This document shows, piece after piece, positions 41,925 to 50,153 of a DNA stretch of 64,000 nt. A model generated the notes under the pieces. That model was not told the DNA's origin. It was given only the letters and a program-made list of their open reading frames with translations, and searched no databases. Position numbers and translations under genes: made by a program. The DNA lies in the NCBI GenBank assembly GCA_964421085.1, contig CAYQVO010000007.1:1-64000 (forward strand). The letters run 5' to 3'. The DNA comes from CAYQVO01 sp964421085 (GTDB lineage: Bacteria > Bdellovibrionota_C > UBA2361 > CAYQVO01). Every line of letters begins with the position of its first letter. The stretch's first letter is position 1.

Positions 41925-43640
41925 ATGTCGAAGCCAAAGGACCTGAAAAGAAAGAATCGGTCCACGCCGATCAACACCGACGCCCTCGTTGAGCACGTAA
42001 AACGCTCGCTTCCTCTCGAGGTGGAGCTTCTCCGTCCGTACCGCTACCAGGTAGTGTTTCCCAGGGGTGTCTTTGATTTTCTCGTTCTGGATCTCTCGAT
42101 TCCGCCGCACAAAGAAGAGGCGCTCAAATTCTGGAGAAAATATTTTCAGGAAAAGCACGGCATTTCGGTTTACATCCATCGCGCATCGAGCATCGCCAAT
42201 CTCCGCAAAGAGATAAACGACATAGCCCAGGGAGCTCCGCTTCTGGTGCTGAAGCACGCATCGGCGATTCAATGGCGCATACGTCATTTTTACGGGGACG
42301 TGCCGAAGCTGAACGACCTGGTGAGGACGCTTGCGCCGCCGTCAAACGTCGAGGATCTCACTGATAAACCCTTTATCGCCATCGACGAAGAAGGAACAGC
42401 CGATCGCGAAGATGTCGTTTTCGCGAAGCGGCTTCGTAACGGGGAAATAAAGCTGTACGTGGGATTCGTTGATGTGAGCTGGTTTGTGAAGCCGGACACG
42501 GAGGTCGATCTTTATGCCCAGCGCGTTGCTCTCACGCTTTATGGATCGCGTCACGTCATTTCGACTCTTGGGCCCGATATCGCAAACGGTCCCGGAAGCT
42601 TCGTGCTGGGCGAGCCCCGCATAGCCTGGGTTGCGGAGCTTCATATCACCAGAGACGGGGACATCAAGAATGTGGAACGGCCGAAGGTTTACCGGGCGCT
42701 GGTAAAAGCTCATCAGCATCTCAGTCCTGCTCAGGTAAATGCCGTGTTGAACGGGAAAAAAACACGGAAAGGAACTCTTGGAGCGCTGGTTGATGCGGCG
42801 TCTTCGCTCAGGATGCACAGAGCCAGGATGAAGAGGCTTATCGAGATAACAGGAGAAGGGGCCGCAGGCGTGGTGCTGAGCGAATGCATGATTGCCGGAA
42901 ACTACGCCATCGCGAAATACCTTCTTTCTCCAGCGGTGCAGGCTCTTGGTGTTCACGCCATTTTCAAGGTGCACACGCCGCCATCCCGGGAGATCAAGAA
43001 AGACCTGATGCACAAACTTGCTGCTCTGAGAATTTCCGCGAAGATAGCGGACTTCGACGATCCTCTCAAGTTTGCCGCGCTGCTCGAACGCCTGGAGCAC
43101 TCCGGCACTTCGCAGGCGCGGGCTTTTTCAGCGCATCTTCTCGATATATTCCTCCTGCGATCTTCTTACGACACTATCAACAGCGGACATCATGGCGTCG
43201 GCAGGGAGGCGTACAGCAAGTTCAAGCCGAGAGAGGCCATTGGACTCTTCAATGCCTATCAGCTTGATGCCATCGACTGGATGTCGAGAAATGGAAACAA
43301 ACCGTGTCCGGGTCATCAGCCGCTTACGCTGGACGAACTGAACCGCCGCGTGCGGGCCGCCAACAGAAAGCTCAGGGAGCACACGAATGTGAACAGAAGG
43401 CTCCGTTTTTTTGAGAACATCGAGGAACGCCTCGGCTGGATCGGGCAGACTTTCAGAGGAAAGGTCGTGGAACTGAGAGATGATGCATCTCTTTATGTAG
43501 ACATCGCTCAGTTTACGAAGTGGGGATATGTTGCGCCTCCTGCTGCCGAAGCAGTGAGGCCTTCGGTCGGAGAAGAGATCGAGGTCCAGCTCGACGGATT
43601 CAATGTTGAGCGGATGAGGTTTCAGTTCACCCTGGGGTAG
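41925..43640 (+). CDS. Divergent RNB-domain (RNase II/R family) protein
   Basis: 571 residues. A basic, helical N-terminal region (about 1-175) is followed by an RNB domain: FIAIDEEGTADREDVVF aligns with the acidic catalytic stretch of RNase II, LYVGFVDVSWFVKPDTEVD with the next conserved strand and GVVLSECMIAGN with the LMxxAN region. Where active enzymes have YTHFTSPIRRYPD this one has YSKFKPREAIGLF, so the conserved Arg pair and Asp are gone. A C-terminal S1-like segment (FRGKVVELRDDASLYVD) ends it. RNA binding is likely; exonuclease activity is doubtful. Confidence 0.75.
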   Translation: MSKPKDLKRKNRSTPINTDALVEHVKRSLPLEVELLRPYRYQVVFPRGVFDFLVLDLSIPPHKEEALKFWRKYFQEKHGISVYIHRASSIANLRKEINDIAQGAPLLVLKHASAIQWRIRHFYGDVPKLNDLVRTLAPPSNVEDLTDKPFIAIDEEGTADREDVVFAKRLRNGEIKLYVGFVDVSWFVKPDTEVDLYAQRVALTLYGSRHVISTLGPDIANGPGSFVLGEPRIAWVAELHITRDGDIKNVERPKVYRALVKAHQHLSPAQVNAVLNGKKTRKGTLGALVDAASSLRMHRARMKRLIEITGEGAAGVVLSECMIAGNYAIAKYLLSPAVQALGVHAIFKVHTPPSREIKKDLMHKLAALRISAKIADFDDPLKFAALLERLEHSGTSQARAFSAHLLDIFLLRSSYDTINSGHHGVGREAYSKFKPREAIGLFNAYQLDAIDWMSRNGNKPCPGHQPLTLDELNRRVRAANRKLREHTNVNRRLRFFENIEERLGWIGQTFRGKVVELRDDASLYVDIAQFTKWGYVAPPAAEAVRPSVGEEIEVQLDGFNVERMRFQFTLG

Positions 43641-43662
43641 CTTTTTTCCCCGGCAGGACCAG

Positions 43663-44472
43663 TCAAATCATCTCGTAATACGCCACCGCTCCGTACCCCA
43701 CAACCCGGGTCTTGTCCCCGCTGACATCGCCGGAATTCCGGTACTGAACAAGACTGCTTTTCCATCTTCTGGTCTTTGCTGTCTGAATCAGAATCAACGC
43801 GGCCGGAAGTCCGCACGCTTCCGCATGCTGCGCGCGCATAATGTCCATCGCCACGAAAGCATCAAGGCACTCCTCATCCAGTTTTACCGCCTCAGAGTAA
43901 GGGTAATAGTGCGAGAGATCAGAACTCACAATCAAGGCGGTCGAGTCGTCGATGAATGGAGAGACTGCACCCGCTGCCGCGGCGATGTCGTGCATGTTTG
44001 TCGAGCCTGTCACTATCGGAATGATTTCGAAATCCGTGAACATATGCTGCAGAAACGGAAGGTGCACTTCTATTATGTGAGAATCGTGAGCCTCAGGAAT
44101 TTCCGAAAATACCGGATTCTTCAAAAGCTCATCTGCTGCCGTTGAAACAGGAACTTCCCCGAGAGGTGTCGCAAAAGCATCTGCACCCGGCAGGGCGAAC
44201 CTGAAGGGCCTGTTAATCCTGTTGTGAAGGGCGCCGATGATAAAGAACCGCTTCAGGGTCCGGGGAAGTGTCGCATATCCGGAGGCCGCAACCTGGCCCG
44301 AATACTGATAACCGGCGTGCGGAACTATCAGACCATGGACAGAGCCTTCAATCGACACGGTCTCAGCTCTATCCAGGAACTGTTGGATCTGTTTTGAAAG
44401 TTCCTCCGGGTCCGAGGGATAAAAGGAGCCTGAAACTCGAGGGGGGCGTATTGCAGGAGAGGATATGCTCAT
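43663..44472 (-). CDS. amrB: MEMO1-family protein (AmmeMemoRadiSam system B)
   Basis: About 269 residues. RPPRVSGSFYPSDPEEL, GLIVPHAGYQYSGQVAASGY, EVHLPFLQHMF and IVSSDLSHYYPYSEA are signatures of the MEMO family, a dioxygenase-like fold that binds metal through the conserved His residues. The gene is divergent from its usual partner, the AmmeMemoRadiSam radical SAM enzyme, 112 bases away. An in-frame ATG at 44496 is an alternative start. The biochemical role of the bacterial system is still unclear. Convergent with the RNB gene. Confidence 0.9.
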   Translation of the reverse strand: MSISSPAIRPPRVSGSFYPSDPEELSKQIQQFLDRAETVSIEGSVHGLIVPHAGYQYSGQVAASGYATLPRTLKRFFIIGALHNRINRPFRFALPGADAFATPLGEVPVSTAADELLKNPVFSEIPEAHDSHIIEVHLPFLQHMFTDFEIIPIVTGSTNMHDIAAAAGAVSPFIDDSTALIVSSDLSHYYPYSEAVKLDEECLDAFVAMDIMRAQHAEACGLPAALILIQTAKTRRWKSSLVQYRNSGDVSGDKTRVVGYGAVAYYEMI

Positions 44473-44584
44473 CGAGTCATGATATACCAGTTTCATCGCA
44501 GACACACACGGGATCATCCGGTTTTCACGGTGTGGTTGATGCCCCGCAAACCTGTTAAAATCACTTCTGGAAAGGAAAGAGACT

Positions 44585-45640
44585 ATGAGTGCAGGGTTCA
44601 GAGGAGTCGGGGCGGATGTCTCGTCAAAATGGGTCCGCGAAGCTGACTGGTACACCCCGAATGAAATTTCAGACGACGGCCCCGTCCAGTGCGAACTATG
44701 TCCGCACGGATGTCTTCTGCAGGACGGGGACAGGGGATACTGCCGGGTGAGAGTGTCGGAGAATGGGAAGCTTTATACGGTCGCATTTGGAAATCCGTGC
44801 GCTGTACACGTGGATCCCATTGAGAAGAAGCCTTTCTACCATTTTCTTCCCTCGAGCCGCGCCTTTTCTATTGCGACTGCAGGATGCAATCTGCACTGTC
44901 TCAACTGTCAGAACTGGGAGATATCCCAGTCGCGCCCGGAAGATGTCATGAATTCGGATATGCCGCCGGAAGCTGTAATCAGAGAGGCAATTAAGAGCGG
45001 ATGTCCTTCGATTGCCTACACGTACACCGAACCTCTCGTGTATTATGAGTATACGTACGAAACGGCGTCAAAGGCTAAAGAGAAGGGGATCAGAAATCTT
45101 CTTGTGACTGCCGGATATATAAACCCGGATCCGCTCAGAAAACTGTGCAGGGTTGTAGACGGAGCAAACGTGGATCTGAAAGGGTTCGACGAGCAGATTT
45201 ATAAAAAGCTGAATGCGGCAACGTTGAAGCCTGTCCTTAAAACTCTCGAGATAATGCGGGAAGAGGGTGTGTGGATCGAAGTGGGGAATCTTATAGTTCC
45301 TTCTCTTTCCGACGATCCTGAAAACATCCGGAAACTGTGCAGGTGGATTGTCGAGCATCTCGGGCCTTCAACGCCTCTGCATTTTCTGCGCTTCCACCCG
45401 ACATACCGTCTTCAGCAGCTGCCCCCGACTCCGGCTGCAACAATGGTGCGCGCGCGGGAGATCGCGATGGAAGAGGGACTTCACTTTGTTTATGCTGGAA
45501 ATGCGCCCGAACTGATGCAGGATACTATCTGCCCGGAGTGTTCAGCGCATGTCATAGAGCGTGAAGGATTCTATACGGCCGCAGCCCATATGAAAAATGG
45601 GAGGTGCCTGTGCGGATGCGGGATCGCCGGAGTCTGGTAA
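44585..45640 (+). CDS. amrS: AmmeMemoRadiSam system radical SAM enzyme
   Basis: 351 residues. An N-terminal CELCPHGCLLQDGDRGYC cluster is followed by the radical SAM triad in ATAGCNLHCLNCQNWEIS, and then YTYTEPLVYYEYT, NVDLKGFDEQIYKKL and LHFLRFHPTYRL as in the AmmeMemoRadiSam S and PflA-like families. A C-terminal Cys set (CPECSAHVIER, then CLCGCG) may bind a further cluster. GAAAGGAAAGAG precedes the ATG. It is divergent from the MEMO gene and probably shares a promoter region with it. Confidence 0.92.
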   Translation: MSAGFRGVGADVSSKWVREADWYTPNEISDDGPVQCELCPHGCLLQDGDRGYCRVRVSENGKLYTVAFGNPCAVHVDPIEKKPFYHFLPSSRAFSIATAGCNLHCLNCQNWEISQSRPEDVMNSDMPPEAVIREAIKSGCPSIAYTYTEPLVYYEYTYETASKAKEKGIRNLLVTAGYINPDPLRKLCRVVDGANVDLKGFDEQIYKKLNAATLKPVLKTLEIMREEGVWIEVGNLIVPSLSDDPENIRKLCRWIVEHLGPSTPLHFLRFHPTYRLQQLPPTPAATMVRAREIAMEEGLHFVYAGNAPELMQDTICPECSAHVIEREGFYTAAAHMKNGRCLCGCGIAGVW

Positions 45641-45922
45641 AAGTGCGGCTCACATGCTCTTCCTCATGCGAATAAAGTCCAGCTGAAGCGGCAGACCGGC
45701 TGACCTTTTGTGCAAAGACGGTTCTCCGGGAATGAACCAGTGTCTCTTATTTTTCGCTCAAGTCCTGCCGAATCCGGACCGACTTTTCATTCATCAGAGA
45801 TGAGGGAGTTTTTCTAAGACAATAGCGTCTATTATTACCGGACGCACCTGGTGCCCCCAGTCAGTCAGGCAGCTCCTCTCCATTCTGCTGTGATTTAAGG
45901 AACTGGATACAAGAGGTATTGT

Positions 45923-46270
45923 ATGAATTCGAAGTCGACCCAGAGCCGAAGCATGAATGCTCTTATCGTCGAGAGTCCCGACGAATTCGTGATCGCTCTC
46001 GAGGCTTTTACGGGCAACGGCGCGAGCGCCTCTCCCCGGCGCCTTCGGACTGAAGAAGCCCGCGGCATTGTCGATCTCATTGTGAAGACCGAAACGCTCG
46101 GAAAGGAACACCTCGAGCGAATCCGCTGTGTGGCGATGCGCTCATCGGAATTCTGCTGGGATCAGGACGAGGATGCCGGCCTTCAGTCGATCGAGTTTAG
46201 ACGCGTTGCGCGGCTCTACGAAAGTATTGCCCGGACAGCCGAGCGGAAACTGGCGGTCATCGGAAGCTGA
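45923..46270 (+). CDS. Small hypothetical protein
   Basis: 115 residues, not recognised. It is soluble and mostly helical, with ESPDEFVIALEAFTG near the N-terminus and an Arg/Glu-rich C-terminal half (EFRRVARLYESIARTAERK). AGG lies shortly before the ATG. It ends 52 bases before the EF-hand gene on the same strand. The 282-base stretch upstream shows nothing else. Confidence 0.45.
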   Translation: MNSKSTQSRSMNALIVESPDEFVIALEAFTGNGASASPRRLRTEEARGIVDLIVKTETLGKEHLERIRCVAMRSSEFCWDQDEDAGLQSIEFRRVARLYESIARTAERKLAVIGS

Positions 46271-46322
46271 TTACCGCATTATCCGCTTGCGCGGAGCGGA
46301 AAACCCTGAAAAACTGGAGAAC

Positions 46323-46748
46323 ATGAAAGCCCGATTTTGCTCTTTATTCGCCGCTCTTTTACTGATCACATGCGCACATGCTCTCGCTGAAGAGCATGCA
46401 GCATCATCACCTGCTCTCTCGCCCGGACAGCAGGCGCAGCAGGTTCTCGATCTGTTCGACAAGGATGGAGACGGAAGGCTGAACAAGGACGAGTACGCCC
46501 ACGGCACTGTAAGAGTGTTCGAGTCCATGGATAAAGATGACGACATTTCACTGAGCAGTTCGGAACTCATTCACCATGACGATGCCGATCTGAAAAAATC
46601 CGATACAGACGCGGATTCCGAGCTTTCTTTCACGGAGATTCTGAAGCATCAGGAAAAGGCTTTTGACGATAAGGATAAGGATGACGATAAGCATTTGTCC
46701 AGGGGGGAAATCGAAGGTTATATCAGGGAAAAGCTCGAAAAAAAGTAA
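46323..46748 (+). CDS. Secreted EF-hand protein
   Basis: 141 residues. A signal peptide covers about residues 1-22 (LFAALLLITCAHALA). Then come four EF-hand loops: DKDGDGRLNKDE is complete; MDKDDDISLSSSE, SDTDADSELSFTE and DKDKDDDKHLSRGE are close to consensus. Calcium binding in the periplasm or outside is likely. GGAGA precedes the ATG. Its last 68 bases overlap the start of the next lipoprotein gene in another frame. Confidence 0.82.
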   Translation: MKARFCSLFAALLLITCAHALAEEHAASSPALSPGQQAQQVLDLFDKDGDGRLNKDEYAHGTVRVFESMDKDDDISLSSSELIHHDDADLKKSDTDADSELSFTEILKHQEKAFDDKDKDDDKHLSRGEIEGYIREKLEKK

Positions 46749-47496
46749 TTTACTTCTCCTGACTCTCTCCTTTGCGGTCGTTTTTTACGGCTGCTCATCG
46801 GCCACGGCGAAAAAACCGCCGGCCGCATGGAATTCCGCCGGCAAGTTCCTTCAGCACGAATCTGAAATGAAAGCTCAACCCAAAGACGCTCCGTTCTACT
46901 GGATGTGGACGGATCGGGCCCCGGAAATTGCGTCTCTTCGCGCAGATTATCACACTGTCGTTGTTCCGCCTGTCGATCTTACGCCGCTGGGGAAGGTTTC
47001 AGAGGACGACTTCGCGATCGGAAAACTCTTTCACGAGGATATTGTCAAAGCCATCGGCGCTAATCCCGCGCCCGGACTTCAGGTCGCCGACGATCCCGGA
47101 AGCGGCGCCTTCGTCGTTCAGGCGGCGATTCTTGATCTGACAGCCACCAAAGCAGCATTGAACGCCGTCACGTCTGTCGCGGGATTTTTCATCCCGGGCG
47201 CCGCGCTTGTGTCAACGGCCATATCCGCGGGCGCCGGAGCTGCAGCGGGAGCAGCCGCAAAAGGTGACTGCGCGGTCGGCATTCAGATTAAAAACAGTGT
47301 GAACAACGAAATTCTCCTTGAGGCTGCGGATTACAGAGATGACGAATCCGCGCTTCTTTTCGACGCAAAAAGTTTTTCCCAGTACGGGCACACCCGGGAG
47401 TCGCTGGCTCAGTGGGCGAATGCCGTGCCCTGGCTTTTCGACCGGGGCGTGAAAGTGGGCAGGCGTGATTCACTGTCCCTGGTGAAAATCTGGTGA
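46681..47496 (+). CDS. DUF3313-like putative lipoprotein
   Basis: 271 residues from the ATG at 46681. A basic n-region and LLLLTLSFAVVFYGC give a lipoprotein signal with Cys near 38, later than usual because the gene starts inside the EF-hand gene. After that, YHTVVVPPVDLTPLG, a glycine/alanine-rich hydrophobic stretch (VAGFFIPGAALVSTAI) and ILLEAADYRDDESALLF resemble the DUF3313 family of envelope lipoproteins. No other start in frame is better. It is convergent with the ComB-like gene, overlapping by 27 bases. Confidence 0.65.
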   Translation: MTISICPGGKSKVISGKSSKKSNLLLLTLSFAVVFYGCSSATAKKPPAAWNSAGKFLQHESEMKAQPKDAPFYWMWTDRAPEIASLRADYHTVVVPPVDLTPLGKVSEDDFAIGKLFHEDIVKAIGANPAPGLQVADDPGSGAFVVQAAILDLTATKAALNAVTSVAGFFIPGAALVSTAISAGAGAAAGAAAKGDCAVGIQIKNSVNNEILLEAADYRDDESALLFDAKSFSQYGHTRESLAQWANAVPWLFDRGVKVGRRDSLSLVKIW

Positions 47497-48174
47497 GAGA
47501 GTAAGAACGCCCCTCTCTGTGTTTCTCTTCGCGGAAACAGGGAACGGAAATCTATCAAGCTGAACGCACAGTTCAAAATCACCGGGCGGGCTCCAGGTTT
47601 GTGCCGGATCGAAAAAACGCGCGGAACACGGAGATGCTCTGAGGATGGAAGGTACTGCGGAAGCATCAAAAGGCTCGTCAAGCAGGAGCGCTTTGAGGTA
47701 GGCCGCACAGATGTCGTCTTCATCAGTCCTTCTTTCCGCTTCGAACCCCATTCGGACAAGAGTCACAACTTCAGGATTTTTCTTTCTAATCCAGGAAGCA
47801 GTGGCCGCTGCATTTACAAGGCTCCCTGTCAGGATTCCGTCTGCGTTGACGGCGTTTACGATCCCCTGAGTTCCGGCATGTGTGGTGTGAACAAGGACGC
47901 GGCCTTTGAGATCGGCCTCGACAATTTCTGAGGGGGAATTCCCGAAATCAAATCCGTCGACTTTCCGCCCATGCCTCTCACCAGTCAAAAGCACATCCGG
48001 GTCCTTGTTTCTCCAGTCAAGGGCTTCCTCAATTGTGCCGACGGGGATAATTTCCTCCGCGCCCTGGCCGAACGCGTAGCAGACCACGGAAAATGCGCGG
48101 AATACGTCTATAATGACGGTAATTCCGCGGGCTTCTTTTGCGCCTGCGACAAAATCCAGAACCTCGACTCTCAT
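47470..48174 (-). CDS. 2-phosphosulfolactate phosphatase-like protein (ComB family)
   Basis: 234 residues. TVIIDVFRAFSVVCYAFGQGA, GERHGRKVDGFDFGNSP and LVHTTHAGTQGI match the ComB family, Mg-dependent phosphatases known from coenzyme M synthesis but widespread in bacteria with unclear substrates. RADEDD-type acidic residues (RRTDEDDICAAYL) come near the end of the core. Its ATG overlaps the stop of the ArsR regulator gene, so the two are co-transcribed. Coenzyme M itself is not implied. Confidence 0.8.
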   Translation of the reverse strand: MRVEVLDFVAGAKEARGITVIIDVFRAFSVVCYAFGQGAEEIIPVGTIEEALDWRNKDPDVLLTGERHGRKVDGFDFGNSPSEIVEADLKGRVLVHTTHAGTQGIVNAVNADGILTGSLVNAAATASWIRKKNPEVVTLVRMGFEAERRTDEDDICAAYLKALLLDEPFDASAVPSILRASPCSARFFDPAQTWSPPGDFELCVQLDRFPFPVSAKRNTERGVLTLSPDFHQGQ

Positions 48175-48506
48175 TTGAATATCTTCGCGCCCGACTCGAG
48201 CTTCTTCCTCAAAGCCCCGCACATCAGTTCACACAACTGAGGTATACATGAATCGCTGATCTGATAATAGACATGAAGCTTGTCTTTTCTCCGCGAAATG
48301 AGGCCGGCTCTGGAGAGCGTCTGGAGATGGCGGGAAACATTCGCCTGGGAAAGTCCTGTTTTTTCCGTGAGTTCTCCGACGCTTTTTTCCGTATTGGAGA
48401 TGCACATAAGGAGCCGGAGGCGGCTTGCGTCGGCAAGCGCCTTGAAACGCTCGGCGACAAGTTCAAGGGCGTCCTGATTCAGCTGGTTGAGCGGTTTTTT
48501 AAGCAT
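48171..48506 (-). CDS. ArsR/SmtB-family transcriptional repressor
   Basis: 111 residues with one winged helix-turn-helix. FKALADASRLRLLMCI opens the domain, VGELTEKTGLSQANVSRHLQ is the recognition helix, and LISRRKDKLHVYYQISD the wing. The metal motif ELCVC of ArsR is absent, but the C-terminus has Cys in SCIPQLCELMCGA, which could sense metal or thiol stress. It is divergent from the DUF2892-TolC-RND genes, with a palindromic site in between, so it probably represses them. Confidence 0.9.
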   Translation of the reverse strand: MLKKPLNQLNQDALELVAERFKALADASRLRLLMCISNTEKSVGELTEKTGLSQANVSRHLQTLSRAGLISRRKDKLHVYYQISDSCIPQLCELMCGALRKKLESGAKIFK

Positions 48507-48515
48507 ATCGACACT

Positions 48516-48533
48516 TGACTATATGCATAGTCA
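48516..48533. promoter_or_regulatory. Palindromic operator for the ArsR regulator
   Basis: TGACTAT at 48516-48522 and ATAGTCA at 48527-48533 form a perfect 7-bp inverted repeat with a four-base centre. It lies between the divergent arsR-like and DUF2892 genes, 10 bases from the repressor start. AT-rich 18-base palindromes of this form are typical ArsR operators. Confidence 0.6.
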
Positions 48534-48608
48534 CAAATATAGTGCTGCATGTCAATGGAGACGATCAGGTTTTTGTCCGGAGTGGTGAATTTTTCAGGAG
48601 AGACCGTT

Positions 48609-48821
48609 ATGAAACTTGAATCCGCAATTCGTATTCCAGCAGGCACGCTTGTGCTCCCTGGTTTGGCGCTTTCATATTTTGTAAATCCCTGGTGGCAGCT
48701 TCTCCCTGTATTTGTCGGGGTGAATCTGATTCAATCGGCATTTACAGGCTTTTGTCCGGCAGAGATTGTCCTCAAAAAGATGGGGGTGGGCAGGAAGAGT
48801 GACTGCTGCTGCTGCGGATGA
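48609..48821 (+). CDS. DUF2892 inner membrane protein (YgaP-like)
   Basis: 70 residues with two short hydrophobic segments. IPAGTLVLPGLALSYFVNPW, LLPVFVGVNLIQSAFTGFCP and EIVLKKMGVGRK match the DUF2892/YgaP transmembrane family. The tail DCCCCG has four adjacent Cys, unusual for the family, and may bind metal. AGGAGA precedes the ATG at 48609. It is the first gene of the divergent efflux operon. Confidence 0.8.
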   Translation: MKLESAIRIPAGTLVLPGLALSYFVNPWWQLLPVFVGVNLIQSAFTGFCPAEIVLKKMGVGRKSDCCCCG

Positions 48822-48851
48822 CCGCCGATAAGCCAGGCTGGAGGTGAAAAA

Positions 48852-50138
48852 GTGAAAAGACTCATATCTCTCATGCTGTTTGTGCTGCTGCCGTCGGCCG
48901 GATCAGCCGAAAGCTGGACCCTCGATAAAGCTCTCGCCCGCGCGCTTGCTCACAGCCCTGATGCTGTTATTGCGGAGCATCGAATTGCAGCCGCCCGCGC
49001 CGGACTGGAGCAGGCAAATTCCGCGTTCTATCCGCGCCTGCAGGCGCAGGCCGGCTACATGTGGACGAATAATCCCGTGACCGTTTTCGGCGCCATCCTG
49101 AATCAGAAGGCTTTTACGCCCGACCTCAACTTCAATGATGTCCCGGATGTGGACAACTTTAATATGAAAGGAGCGGTGCAGTGGTACTTATATAACGGGG
49201 GGCGGAACCTGGCCAACGCGGATGCGGCAAAATCAAATGAGGCATCGGCAAAAATGGACGCGGAGGCGATCCGGAACACTCTTGCGTTCGAAGTTTCGCG
49301 GGCGTTCTTCACAGTGTGGAAGACCCGGGAGTTCATCAAGGCCGGCGAGGCGGCTGTCAATTCGTTCGAGAACAGCCTTTCAGTGGCGAACCGGAGACTT
49401 GTTCAGCAGACTATACTTCAGTCCGAAGTTCTCGACGTGGAAGTCCGGTTGAGTCAGGCACGCGAGGATCTTATCAGAGCGAAAAATGCAAAAGAGCTTT
49501 CCGAGCGTGTTCTCAAAAATCTTCTTGGAATTGAAGAGATGAATTTCCAGGTATCGGAAGAGATACCTGTACTGATCACTCCTGCACAGTCGGAAGCAGG
49601 AAACCGCCCTGAAATCCGGAGCGTAAAGCATATGGAGGAAGCTGCCATTGCAAAGAGAAGAGCCGCGAAGGGTGGATATATTCCCAGGGTCAGCGCTTTT
49701 TCGAGTGTCGACTATAACAGGGGCTGGGAACTTGATGGAGACGGCACAAGTTACACTGCAGGACTGCAGGCGGAATGGGACATATTCGACGGGTTCAAAA
49801 CGCGGGGCCAGGTCCGCGAGGCTGAGGCGGCTCTGAATACCGCCCGTGAAATGGAGCGTAAACTTCGTCTTGGAATCGACCTGGAGAAAGAACGGGCTCG
49901 TCTTAACCTCGAGGAGGCGGAGCAGAGAGTCACCGTTACGGAAAAGGCCATCAAACAGGCGGAGGAGAGCGCAGGTCTTACAAAGGCGCGTTTCAACGAG
50001 GGACTTGTTATTACGACTCAGTTGATTGACGCCGAGGTGGCTCTTACGGCTGCGCGAGTAAGAAATGCCGAGGCGAGGGCTGATCGTCTGATTGCGGTTG
50101 CGGCCCTCAGGAAGGCGTATGGACTGCAGGTTATTTAA
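48852..50138 (+). CDS. TolC-family outer membrane efflux protein
   Basis: 428 residues. A signal peptide (about 1-19, LMLFVLLPSAGSA) precedes two outer-membrane efflux repeats: AEHRIAAARAGLEQANSAFYP, and FDGFKTRGQVREAEAALNTA with long coiled-coil helices. It forms the outer-membrane duct for the adaptor and RND pump encoded next. The start is GTG after GGAGGTGAAAAA, a strong ribosome site. Ends 15 bases before the adaptor gene. Confidence 0.92.
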   Translation: MKRLISLMLFVLLPSAGSAESWTLDKALARALAHSPDAVIAEHRIAAARAGLEQANSAFYPRLQAQAGYMWTNNPVTVFGAILNQKAFTPDLNFNDVPDVDNFNMKGAVQWYLYNGGRNLANADAAKSNEASAKMDAEAIRNTLAFEVSRAFFTVWKTREFIKAGEAAVNSFENSLSVANRRLVQQTILQSEVLDVEVRLSQAREDLIRAKNAKELSERVLKNLLGIEEMNFQVSEEIPVLITPAQSEAGNRPEIRSVKHMEEAAIAKRRAAKGGYIPRVSAFSSVDYNRGWELDGDGTSYTAGLQAEWDIFDGFKTRGQVREAEAALNTAREMERKLRLGIDLEKERARLNLEEAEQRVTVTEKAIKQAEESAGLTKARFNEGLVITTQLIDAEVALTAARVRNAEARADRLIAVAALRKAYGLQVI

Positions 50139-50153
50139 GCGGAGACTTGAAAG

